A DNA stretch of 6,284 bases from Clostridiaceae bacterium. Lineage in GTDB: Bacteria; Bacillota; Clostridia; Oscillospirales; QAMX01. The translations under genes and the position numbers were made by a program. The stretch is from NCBI GenBank assembly GCA_016297585.1, contig JAEDGJ010000137.1:1-6284 (forward strand), given 5' to 3'. The notes under the pieces are model-generated. The model did no database searches and was not told the origin of the DNA. It saw only the letters and a list, made by a program, of their open reading frames with translations. Within the stretch, counting starts at the first letter, position 1; each line of letters begins with the position of its first letter. Positions 1 to 6,270 of this stretch are shown piece by piece.

Positions 1-396
<396 letters not shown>

Positions 397-401
397 TCGC
401 C

Positions 402-938
402 ATGTCCGTGAATCATCAGATCTTTCTCGCCGGCTTCGGCGGTCAGGGAATCCTTTTCGCCGGCAAATACCTCGTCTACACCGGCATGCTCGCCGGCTAC
501 GAGGTCTCCTGGATGCCCTCCTACGGCCCGGAAATGCGCGGCGGCACCTGCAACTGCTCCGTCAACATCTCCGACGAGCCCGTCGATACCCCCATCATCC
601 TGCATCCCTCCATCCTCTGCGTCATGAACCTGCCCTCGTTTGACAAGTTCGAGTCCGCGACCGTACCCGGCGGCAAGGTTTTCATCGATTCCTCGCTCAT
701 CGAGCGCGCGCCCGTGCGCACGGACGTCGAAAACTTCCTCATCCCCGCGACGGGACTCGCCCGCGAGCAGAACATGACGAAGCTTGCCAACATGATCCTC
801 GTCGGCAAGATCATCAAGTCCGCAGGGCTTGACGATCCCGCGCTGATCGAGCAGACGATGAAGAAGGTCGTCCCCGCGAAGAAGCCGGAGCTTTTCGACC
901 TCAATATGAAGGCTCTGCAGATCGGGCTGAACCTGTAA
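402..938 (+). CDS. 2-oxoacid:ferredoxin oxidoreductase, gamma subunit
   Basis: This 178-residue protein has the usual length and full pattern of the gamma (KorC/VorC/PorG-like) subunit. A GFGGQG glycine motif lies at residues 11-16, followed by the conserved SYGPEMRGGTCNCSV stretch at 40-54 and the NLPSFDKF segment near 76-83. In the family this subunit completes the catalytic core with alpha and beta and helps in the CoA-dependent step. An AAGGAGG Shine-Dalgarno site (385-391) sits inside the end of the beta gene, 10 nt before the ATG, so translation of the two subunits is probably linked. A terminator-like hairpin follows 12 bp after the stop. 2-Oxoglutarate, 2-oxoisovalerate and aryl-pyruvate enzymes all share these motifs, so the substrate stays open. 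The neighbouring acyl-CoA synthetase favours a branched-chain or aromatic acid, by inference. Confidence 0.93.
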   Translation: MSVNHQIFLAGFGGQGILFAGKYLVYTGMLAGYEVSWMPSYGPEMRGGTCNCSVNISDEPVDTPIILHPSILCVMNLPSFDKFESATVPGGKVFIDSSLIERAPVRTDVENFLIPATGLAREQNMTKLANMILVGKIIKSAGLDDPALIEQTMKKVVPAKKPELFDLNMKALQIGLNL

Positions 939-950
939 GGAAAAGAATAA

Positions 951-990
951 GGGGACGGCTGCGTTTGTTTCGACCGTCCCCACATTTTTT
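951..990 (+). terminator. Rho-independent terminator-like hairpin after the gamma subunit gene
   Basis: A perfect 8-bp stem pairs GGGGACGG (951-958) with CCGTCCCC (974-981) around a 15-nt loop. It is followed by ACA and six T residues (985-990). It lies 12 bp after the gamma-subunit stop and about 45 bp before the next start codon, with no obvious promoter in between. It may therefore act as a leaky or regulated terminator that lowers expression of the downstream genes relative to the oxidoreductase. The arms resemble GGGGACGG/CCGTCCCC hairpins that I recall as dispersed repeats in some clostridial genomes, so a repeat origin is possible. Confidence 0.65.
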
Positions 991-1035
991 GCATGACGTC
1001 CCCCGATCCGTTTTTTGTAAAAAGGAGGATTATCC

Positions 1036-1590
1036 ATGTCTGTCCACAATCAGGAAATCGCCGAGCGCCTGCGCACCATCCGCGAGCTCTCCGAGCTGAC
1101 GGTCGCGGAACTTGCCGAAAAAATGGGCGTCGACGCCGCCGAATACGAACGGTATGAGTCCGGTACCGCCGATATCCCGATTTCCGTCCTCTATGACGTC
1201 TCCAACACCCTCGGCGTCAGCATCACCGAGCTTCTGACCGGCGAACAGGCCAAGCTCCACACCTTCAGCGTCGTGCGCCGGGACCGCGGGCTCGCCGTCG
1301 AGCGCTCGCAGGCCTACCGCTACGCCGATCTCGCGTACAACTTCGTCGGACGCCGCGTCTCCCCCTTCCTCGTCAGCATCGCGCCCTCCGGCGACGACGA
1401 ACCCTATCACTTAAACGTCCATTCCGGGCAGGAATACCATTACTGTCTCGAGGGCTCCTTTAAAGTCTACCTTGCCGGACAGGAACTGATCATCCGCGAG
1501 GGAGACTCGCTCTATTTTGACTCCGGCAACCCCCATGGTATGAAGGCAATCGGCGACAAACCCGCGAAGGTCCTCGTCGTTGTGATTTAA
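1036..1590 (+). CDS. XRE-family helix-turn-helix regulator with C-terminal cupin sensor domain
   Basis: The 184-residue protein has two domains. Residues about 7-66 are a lambda-repressor/XRE helix-turn-helix (LTVAELAEKMGVD, then YERYESGTADIP and ISVLYDVSNTLGVS). Residues about 105-184 are a cupin barrel. Candidate metal or ligand residues in the first cupin motif are H125, H129, E133, H135 and E139; the second motif is GDSLYFDSGNPHG (156-168) with H167. In this architecture the cupin usually senses a small molecule and the HTH controls nearby genes. The start is set by AGGAGG (1023-1028) 7 nt before the ATG. The gene lies between the oxidoreductase and synthetase genes, 16 bp before the latter, so it is likely a local regulator of acid metabolism. 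The ligand, and whether it activates or represses, cannot be read from the sequence. No operator was identified. Confidence 0.9.
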   Translation: MSVHNQEIAERLRTIRELSELTVAELAEKMGVDAAEYERYESGTADIPISVLYDVSNTLGVSITELLTGEQAKLHTFSVVRRDRGLAVERSQAYRYADLAYNFVGRRVSPFLVSIAPSGDDEPYHLNVHSGQEYHYCLEGSFKVYLAGQELIIREGDSLYFDSGNPHGMKAIGDKPAKVLVVVI

Positions 1591-1606
1591 GGGAGGATTT
1601 TTTTTC

Positions 1607-3271
1607 ATGGGTATTATCGAACGCTTCTGCCGCACGGATTTTTCGTCCTATGAGGACTTTTTTGCAAACTTCACGATCCGCGTTCCGGAAAATTTCAACT
1701 TCACCTACGACGTCATCGACGAATGGGCGGCGTTGGAGCCCGAAAAGAAGGCGCTCGTCTGGTGCAATGACCTTGGCGACGAACGCACCTTCACCTTCAC
1801 GGACATCTCCGTGCTGAGCCGCAAGGCTGCCTCCGCGTTTTATAAGCTCGGACTGCGCCGCGGCGACACCGTGATGCTGATGGTCAAGCGCCGCTGGGAG
1901 TTCTGGGTCATCGTGCCCGCGCTCTGCCGCCTCGGCGTCACCGTCATTCCCGCGACCTTCCTGCTGACCGCGAAGGACATCGCCTACCGCGCCGAGCTTG
2001 CCTCGATCAAGATGCTTATCACCGTGCCCGACGACGGTATCTGTGCCAATGTCGACGACGGACTCGCCCGCTACGGCAGGCCCTGCATGAAGGGCACGGT
2101 CGGCGGCACGCACGACGGCTATCTCGACGTCGATGCGCTCATCGACGCGGGCGACGAAAGCTTTGCGCGTCCGACCGGCGACGACGCGACGAAAAACGAC
2201 GACATCATGCTCGGCTACTTCACCTCCGGCACCACCGGCGCGCCGTCCCTCGCCGTGCACGACTTCGTCTATCCGCTCGGCCATATCCTGACCGCGAAAT
2301 TCTGGCAGGATCTGCAGGAGGACGATCTCCATCTGACCGTCGCCGACACCGGCTGGGCGAAATGCTCCTGGGGCAAGCTCTACGGGCAGTGGATCTGCGG
2401 CGCCGCGCTCTTCGTCTACGACTACGGCGCGAAGTTCCAGCCGACCGATCTGCTGCGCGTCGTCGAGAAGCACAACGTCACCTCCTTCTGCGCGCCGCCC
2501 ACCGTCTACCGCTTCCTTATTAAGGAGGATCTCTCGCAGTTCCATCTGACGAGCCTCAAAAAGAGCCACACCGCGGGAGAACCCTTGAATCCCGAGGTCT
2601 TCAACCGCTGGAAGGAATTTACCGGGCTCGAGATCCACGAGGGCTTCGGCCAGACCGAGACTCCCGTCCTGATCGCGACGACCAAGTGGACGGAGCCGCA
2701 TTCCGGCTCGACCGGCATGCCGCTGCCGTGGATGAACATCAAGCTCATCGACGAGAACAACGAGGAAGTCGAGATCGGCTCCGAGGGCGAAATCTGCATT
2801 CCGCTTCAGAACGGCCATCCCGCGGGCCTCGTCCGCGAGTATAAGGGCAACCCCGAAAAGACCGCGAAGGCTTTCCACGACGGGTATTACCATACCGGCG
2901 ACATGGCGTGGAAGGACGAGCAGGGCTATGTCTGGTTTGTCGGCCGCAACGACGACGTCATCAAGAGCTCCGGCTACCGCATCGGACCGTTTGAGGTCGA
3001 AAGCGCGCTGATGGAGCATCCCGCGGTGCTTGAAACCGCGATCACGGCGGTGCCGGATCCCAAGCGCGGACAGGTCGTCAAGGCGACGGTCGTGCTCACG
3101 CGCGGCTATCAGCCCTCCGAGGCGCTCGTCCGGGAGCTGCAGGATCACGTCAAGCGTGTGACCGCGCCGTACAAGTACCCCCGCATCGTCGAATTCGTCG
3201 ACGAGCTGCCGAAAACGACCTCCGGCAAGATCCGCCGCGTGGAGATCCGCAAACGCGACGCCGAAAAGTGA
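1607..3271 (+). CDS. AMP-forming acyl-CoA synthetase, medium/branched-chain (MACS/ACSM-like)
   Basis: This 554-residue cytoplasmic ligase should activate a carboxylic acid with ATP and CoA to acyl-CoA, AMP and pyrophosphate. It spans the whole adenylate-forming fold. The P-loop is FTSGTTGAPS (205-214), the MACS-type DTGWAK is at 247-252, the adenine-side segment SAGEP-like HTAGEPLNPE at 321-330, and the GFGQTE motif at 346-351. The aspartate of HTGD is D432, the hinge/A8 region GRNDDVIKSSGYRIGPFEVE is at 446-465, and the catalytic lysine K541 is in PKTTSGKIRR. The pattern resembles animal ACSM and archaeal 2-methylbutyrate-type synthetases more than long-chain ligases or acetyl-CoA synthetase. 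One oddity is that the normally conserved P-loop lysine after proline is S214. A GGGAGG site lies 10 nt upstream across a run of eight T. The stop overlaps the permease start. The family is secure and the exact acid is not. Confidence 0.93.
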   Translation: MGIIERFCRTDFSSYEDFFANFTIRVPENFNFTYDVIDEWAALEPEKKALVWCNDLGDERTFTFTDISVLSRKAASAFYKLGLRRGDTVMLMVKRRWEFWVIVPALCRLGVTVIPATFLLTAKDIAYRAELASIKMLITVPDDGICANVDDGLARYGRPCMKGTVGGTHDGYLDVDALIDAGDESFARPTGDDATKNDDIMLGYFTSGTTGAPSLAVHDFVYPLGHILTAKFWQDLQEDDLHLTVADTGWAKCSWGKLYGQWICGAALFVYDYGAKFQPTDLLRVVEKHNVTSFCAPPTVYRFLIKEDLSQFHLTSLKKSHTAGEPLNPEVFNRWKEFTGLEIHEGFGQTETPVLIATTKWTEPHSGSTGMPLPWMNIKLIDENNEEVEIGSEGEICIPLQNGHPAGLVREYKGNPEKTAKAFHDGYYHTGDMAWKDEQGYVWFVGRNDDVIKSSGYRIGPFEVESALMEHPAVLETAITAVPDPKRGQVVKATVVLTRGYQPSEALVRELQDHVKRVTAPYKYPRIVEFVDELPKTTSGKIRRVEIRKRDAEK

Positions 3272-4455
3272 TGGGAAAAAATCTGTTTTTCCCAAGACCG
3301 GCGAAAAACCAGAACCTCCCCGCGGCACTCGTGCAGGGGCTGTACTGGGCGATGATCGCCGCGTTTTTCAGCTTCATCAATGCCTTTCTGCTGGAATCGG
3401 GGTATTCCGACATCCAGATCGGCTGGATCTCCACCATCATCTATCTGACGTCGACCTTTGCTGGTCCTCTGACCGGCTACCTGACGGACGTCTTTATCCC
3501 CGCGAGGCGGTTTCTGTTCCTCTGCTTCCTTGCAAGCGTGCCGTTCGTCCTGCTCGTGCCCGCGGTGGTGTCCTCCTTCGCGGCGGTGACCTGCTGCGTC
3601 GTTGCCGTAACGGTGCTGCAGAATCTCGTCTGCGGCGTGATCGACAGCTGGACCATGCGCATCCGCGAACAGGATCGCTCGCTTTCCTATCCGATGACGC
3701 GCTCGGTAGGCTCCCTCCTTTTCGCGGTCTCCGCCTACGGCGTCGGACTGCTCGCCGCGCGGTTCGGATACCGGATCACCTTCGCCGCCAACATCGTTTT
3801 TCTCGTGATGACCCTCGCGGCCATGCTCTTTCTGCGCCCTGTCGGCTGTCCCGGACGGGACAGCCGCGCGAAGGTCGGCTTTGCCGGCGCGCTGCGCGAG
3901 CTGATGCACTGCCGCGAGTATGTGATCTACATCGCCTCGATGATCTGCTACCTTTTCGGTCTGCGCCTGACGCTCGTGTTCCAGCCGAACCTTTTCTTCT
4001 CCGTCGGCGGCACCGCCGCGGATGTGGGGGCGGCTTCCGCGATCGCCGCAGTCTTTGAGGTGCCCTGCATCCTGATGATGACCCGCGCCAAACGCTTCGC
4101 AAAGCCCGCGATCTGTCTTGCGGCGCTGCTTGTCGGGAGCGTCAAGCCTCTGCTGATGCTGCTGGTGCCCTCCGTCGGCGCCTATCTCGGCGCGCAGGTC
4201 TTTCAGGCCGTGTCCTACGGCTTCCAGATCGCGTTTTCCCTGTATTACATCCAGCACATCACCCCGCCGAGGCTCTACGCGACCGCCGTCATGATCTATA
4301 CCACCGCCAACATGGGCGTCGCCTGTATGCTGGCGTCCCTGACCGGCGGTTATATGTTCGCGGTATCCTCGACCCTTCTGCTGGGCGTCAGCACGGTCTT
4401 CATGCTCCTTTCCGCAGCCGTGTTCTCGCTTACATTCCTCAAAAGGGCAAAATAA
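3271..4455 (+). CDS. Major facilitator superfamily permease (MFS_1-like, putative organic acid transporter)
   Basis: The 394-residue protein is strongly hydrophobic, with about twelve membrane segments. My estimates are near residues 19-42, 50-73, 81-100, 103-125, 145-164, 169-189, 216-237, 249-270, 277-296, 298-322, 336-358 and 363-388. The long polar stretch at 190-215 fits the central cytoplasmic loop between the two six-helix halves. GYLTDVFIPARR (69-80) occupies the place of MFS motif A between helices 2 and 3. Charged residues inside helices (D125, E263) could take part in proton coupling. The style recalls the LacY/HcaT-like branch of secondary symporters, which I judge by eye only. 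The ATG at 3271 overlaps the synthetase stop as TGATG, so translational coupling is likely; a GTG one codon earlier (3268) is an alternative start. Position suggests it moves the acid used by the synthetase, which is inference. Confidence 0.88.
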   Translation: MGKNLFFPRPAKNQNLPAALVQGLYWAMIAAFFSFINAFLLESGYSDIQIGWISTIIYLTSTFAGPLTGYLTDVFIPARRFLFLCFLASVPFVLLVPAVVSSFAAVTCCVVAVTVLQNLVCGVIDSWTMRIREQDRSLSYPMTRSVGSLLFAVSAYGVGLLAARFGYRITFAANIVFLVMTLAAMLFLRPVGCPGRDSRAKVGFAGALRELMHCREYVIYIASMICYLFGLRLTLVFQPNLFFSVGGTAADVGAASAIAAVFEVPCILMMTRAKRFAKPAICLAALLVGSVKPLLMLLVPSVGAYLGAQVFQAVSYGFQIAFSLYYIQHITPPRLYATAVMIYTTANMGVACMLASLTGGYMFAVSSTLLLGVSTVFMLLSAAVFSLTFLKRAK

Positions 4456-4508
4456 AAGCACGGGACGCTTCTTTGATCCTGACGGATCGGGAAGCGCCCC
4501 GTGTTTTT
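4449..4508. terminator. Bidirectional rho-independent terminator between convergent genes
   Basis: Arms 4459-4471 and 4491-4503 pair over 13 positions with a single A/C mismatch. An inner stem GATCC/GGATC (4475-4479 with 4484-4488) closes a TGAC tetraloop. On the plus strand the hairpin is followed by five T (4504-4508). On the minus strand it is followed by TTTTATTTT (complement of 4449-4457). It can therefore end the permease transcript, 3 bp after its stop, and also the leftward regulator transcript, whose stop codon is at 4508-4510. Confidence 0.88.
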
Positions 4509-5458
4509 CATTCCCGGGACTGCGCGGGCGCGATGCCGAGAAGATTTGCCTCGTCCGAGAGCTTTTCGCAGAACAGCTCGTCTTCCTCGGTGAACCGGTA
4601 GCCGCGCCGGTAGATCAGATAGTCGCGGTAGAGATTGTTCGGCTTTTCGCAGGGCCGCTCCGACAGTCCGAACCGCGCCAGCACGTCGGACGGCATCGGA
4701 GAGACCCACATATAGGCGCCCGGCACCCCTGTGAGCAGTTCGAACTGACTCGCACGCTCGTAGACCGCGATCGTGCGGCGGTTCGCCGCTTCCTGCGCCA
4801 GCTGCCGCGCTTCCGTGACCGGCAGGGAGGGCACGGAGGTGTCGCCGTGCAGCAGCTCCGTATAGGGCGCGAGATCTTCGGCAGTGAGCCTGTCCCGCTG
4901 CGCAAGAGGATGCGTACCCGCCATCAGCACCCGTGCCGCAAATTCCGCGACGGGACGCCGCCGCAGCTCCCGTTCGTCCAGCGCGCTGAACAGATACCGC
5001 TCATGGATGGCCTGCGACCGGATGACCGCCAGATTGTTTGTGCCGTCCGTGACGTTCTGCAGCGCCCGCGCGGCATGCGTCTCCCGGTAGTTGAGCCGGA
5101 TCTCCCGCGTCGGGTCGAGCGCACCGGCAAAGGCGACAAAAGCCGCCGCGACGTAGCTTGCCCGCGGCGCGCAGAGGTCGAAGCGAAGGGCTGCGCCGTC
5201 CGTCGGCTTGTACATCGCTTCGAGCTCTTCGATCTGCGCGAGAATGGAGCGGGCACGGTCGAGAAAATCGGCGCCCTTCTGCGTCAGCGTAACGCCCTTG
5301 GACGTGCGGTTGAAGAGTATCAGGCCGGATTCTTCCTCAAGCTCCCGTATCGCACGGCTCAGGCGGGGCTGTCCCATATAGAGATTCTCCGCGGCTCGGG
5401 AAATGGACCCCGTCCGCGCAACCTCGACGGCATATTTCAGGTGCTGCAGATTGTACAA
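4508..5458 (-). CDS. LysR-type transcriptional regulator (TTG start)
   Basis: The 316-residue protein begins with a typical LysR winged helix-turn-helix (residues 1-60: TGSISRAAENLYMGQPRLSR, then IRELEEESG and LFNRTSKGVTLTQKG). A linker helix (about 61-88) and a periplasmic-binding-protein-like effector domain (about 91-300) follow. Members bind DNA as tetramers and respond to a small molecule held in the effector domain. The first codon is TTG, supported by GGGGAGG exactly 8 nt upstream. The nearer ATG at 5463-5461 is in another frame and stops after eight codons. The gene starts 20 bp after rex on the same strand, so the two are probably cotranscribed. It converges on the permease gene, and no LysR-box was identified, so its target and ligand are unknown. 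It could control the acid module across the terminator or a distant operon. Confidence 0.9.
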   Translation of the reverse strand: MYNLQHLKYAVEVARTGSISRAAENLYMGQPRLSRAIRELEEESGLILFNRTSKGVTLTQKGADFLDRARSILAQIEELEAMYKPTDGAALRFDLCAPRASYVAAAFVAFAGALDPTREIRLNYRETHAARALQNVTDGTNNLAVIRSQAIHERYLFSALDERELRRRPVAEFAARVLMAGTHPLAQRDRLTAEDLAPYTELLHGDTSVPSLPVTEARQLAQEAANRRTIAVYERASQFELLTGVPGAYMWVSPMPSDVLARFGLSERPCEKPNNLYRDYLIYRRGYRFTEEDELFCEKLSDEANLLGIAPAQSRE

Positions 5459-5466
5459 GGCATACG

Positions 5467-5473
5467 CCTCCCC
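5467..5473 (-). promoter_or_regulatory. Ribosome binding site fixing the TTG start of the LysR gene
   Basis: On the minus strand GGGGAGG lies in the 20-bp gap after rex and is 8 nt from TTG at 5458-5456. An ATG lies only 3 nt after the site, too close for normal initiation and in a frame that soon stops. This makes TTG the working start codon. Confidence 0.75.
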
Positions 5474-5478
5474 GTTTA

Positions 5479-6126
5479 TTACTTGTTGCGCTGCCCGAGC
5501 GTCTGCGCAAGATGATGCGACAGGAGCGTCAGGGAGCCAGCCATGTTTTCGCTGCGTACCAGAATGTAGTTCGGGACCTTGAGCTGTGTCGGCGCGAAGT
5601 TCCAGATCGCGAGGATGCCGGAATCGACCATCGAATCGCAGATCGCCTGTGCGGAAGCCGCGGGCGTCGTGATGATGCCGATATGGATGCCCATGCGGCG
5701 TATCGTATCTTCCAGAGACTCGGCCGGGTAGACGACGACGTCGTTGACCGAGGTGCCGATGACGTCGGGATTCGTATCGAAGGCGGCGACGATCTTCACG
5801 CTCGAATGCGCAAAGCCTTCGTAATGCAGCAGCGCCTGACCAAGCCGGCCGGCACCGACGAGCGCCGCGCTGTCGACGATATCGAAGCCGAGACAGGCTT
5901 CCATGTCGGTGATCAACTCCAGACGGTCAAAGCCGAGCTTCGGACGGCCGCCGGAGCGGCTGACGGAGGAAAGATCCTTGCGCACCTGGATTTCGGAAAG
6001 GCCGAGCGCGGTCGCGATGCGGCGGGCGGAGACGTCCTGCAGTCCCGCGCAGGCGTCGCTTTTCAGATAGGCTATATAGGAAGGCAGACGCTGGAGCGCC
6101 TGCGTGGAAACGTTGTAGCTTGGCAT
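5479..6126 (-). CDS. rex: Redox-sensing transcriptional repressor Rex
   Basis: This 215-residue protein has the Rex layout. An N-terminal winged helix carries the hallmark QVRKDLS at 47-53. It is followed by SGGRPKLGF, then a Rossmann NAD(H) domain with GAGRLG at 91-96, FD at 116-117 ending the second strand, and NFAP at 176-179. The C-terminal helix swaps between subunits in the dimer. Rex represses fermentation and anaerobic-energy genes when NADH/NAD+ is low and leaves DNA when NADH rises. The ATG at 6126 is chosen because GGGAGGG lies 7 nt upstream and the promoter ends about 30 bp upstream; the longer frame to 6207 runs through that promoter. Y102 (HYEGF) matches the NADH-responsive tyrosine, but the usual ENVD is ENMA here. 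It sits 20 bp before the LysR gene. No Rex operator was recognised in the window. Confidence 0.93.
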   Translation of the reverse strand: MPSYNVSTQALQRLPSYIAYLKSDACAGLQDVSARRIATALGLSEIQVRKDLSSVSRSGGRPKLGFDRLELITDMEACLGFDIVDSAALVGAGRLGQALLHYEGFAHSSVKIVAAFDTNPDVIGTSVNDVVVYPAESLEDTIRRMGIHIGIITTPAASAQAICDSMVDSGILAIWNFAPTQLKVPNYILVRSENMAGSLTLLSHHLAQTLGQRNK

Positions 6127-6133
6127 ACAGCCA

Positions 6134-6140
6134 CCCTCCC
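6134..6140 (-). promoter_or_regulatory. Ribosome binding site deciding the rex start
   Basis: On the minus strand GGGAGGG precedes ATG (6126-6124) by 7 nt. The reading frame stays open to 6207, but the upstream extension has no comparable site and overlaps the promoter, so this site sets the start. Confidence 0.75.
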
Positions 6141-6163
6141 GGAAAGACTCTTCGGATAAGGAC

Positions 6164-6193
6164 AGTATACCATAAAGAGGGAGAGAAATGCAA
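6164..6193 (-). promoter_or_regulatory. rex promoter (extended -10, sigma-A type)
   Basis: Read on the minus strand, an extended -10 TGGTATACT occupies 6172-6164. A weaker -35 TTGCAT occupies 6193-6188, with an 18-bp spacer. Transcription would start near 6157, giving a leader of about 30 nt that contains the rex ribosome binding site. The weak -35 is offset by the TG extension. Confidence 0.7.
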
Positions 6194-6252
6194 GGGCGGG
6201 AGGGCAAAAGAAAAAAACTCGAAAAAAGGGGAAAAAGGGGGTTGACAAGGGG
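6194..6252 (+). other. Purine-rich stretch with repeated G-tracts between divergent promoters
   Basis: The plus strand here is almost entirely A and G. G-runs lie at 6194-6196, 6198-6200, 6202-6204, 6228-6231, 6237-6241 and 6249-6252, separated by A-runs of five to seven. The last two runs flank the TTGACA box of the rightward promoter. A G-quadruplex or bent-DNA role is possible but unproven. No gene is seen in 6127-6284. Confidence 0.5.
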
Positions 6253-6270
6253 AGAGGAGTGTGGTATACT
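6242..6270 (+). promoter_or_regulatory. Strong sigma-A promoter reading out of the window
   Basis: A consensus -35 TTGACA (6242-6247) is followed by an ideal 17-bp spacer and TATACT (6265-6270), with the TG extension at 6262-6263. Transcription should start near 6277 and run rightward, divergent from rex. The driven gene lies beyond the right edge. An 8-bp palindrome GAGCGCTC (6275-6282) covers the expected start and could be an operator half or the beginning of a leader hairpin. Confidence 0.85.

Noticed and set aside
2522..2530. AAGGAGGAT inside the synthetase gene as a start for an internal gene
   Set aside because: No ATG, GTG or TTG follows at a workable distance. It encodes Lys-Glu-Asp in frame and is probably coincidence, at most a pause site.
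1490..3328. Long minus-strand open frame opposite the acyl-CoA synthetase
   Set aside because: Its composition is that of a shadow frame in GC-rich DNA, rich in Arg, Gly, Asp and Val with no recognisable domain. The plus-strand synthetase is complete and motif-rich across the same DNA.
3145..4461. Long minus-strand open frame opposite the permease
   Set aside because: The translation is low-complexity, rich in His, Gly, Arg and Glu, without a domain or ribosome binding site. It is the antisense of a membrane protein gene and runs through the terminator.
4847..5515. Plus-strand open frame opposite the LysR gene
   Set aside because: Arg-rich shadow translation without motifs, spanning the rex-LysR junction. 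The minus-strand gene is clear.
6127..6207. N-terminal extension of Rex up to 6207
   Set aside because: It would need a TTG start and would overlap the -10 and -35 boxes. The ATG at 6126 has a good ribosome binding site and matches the usual Rex N-terminus.
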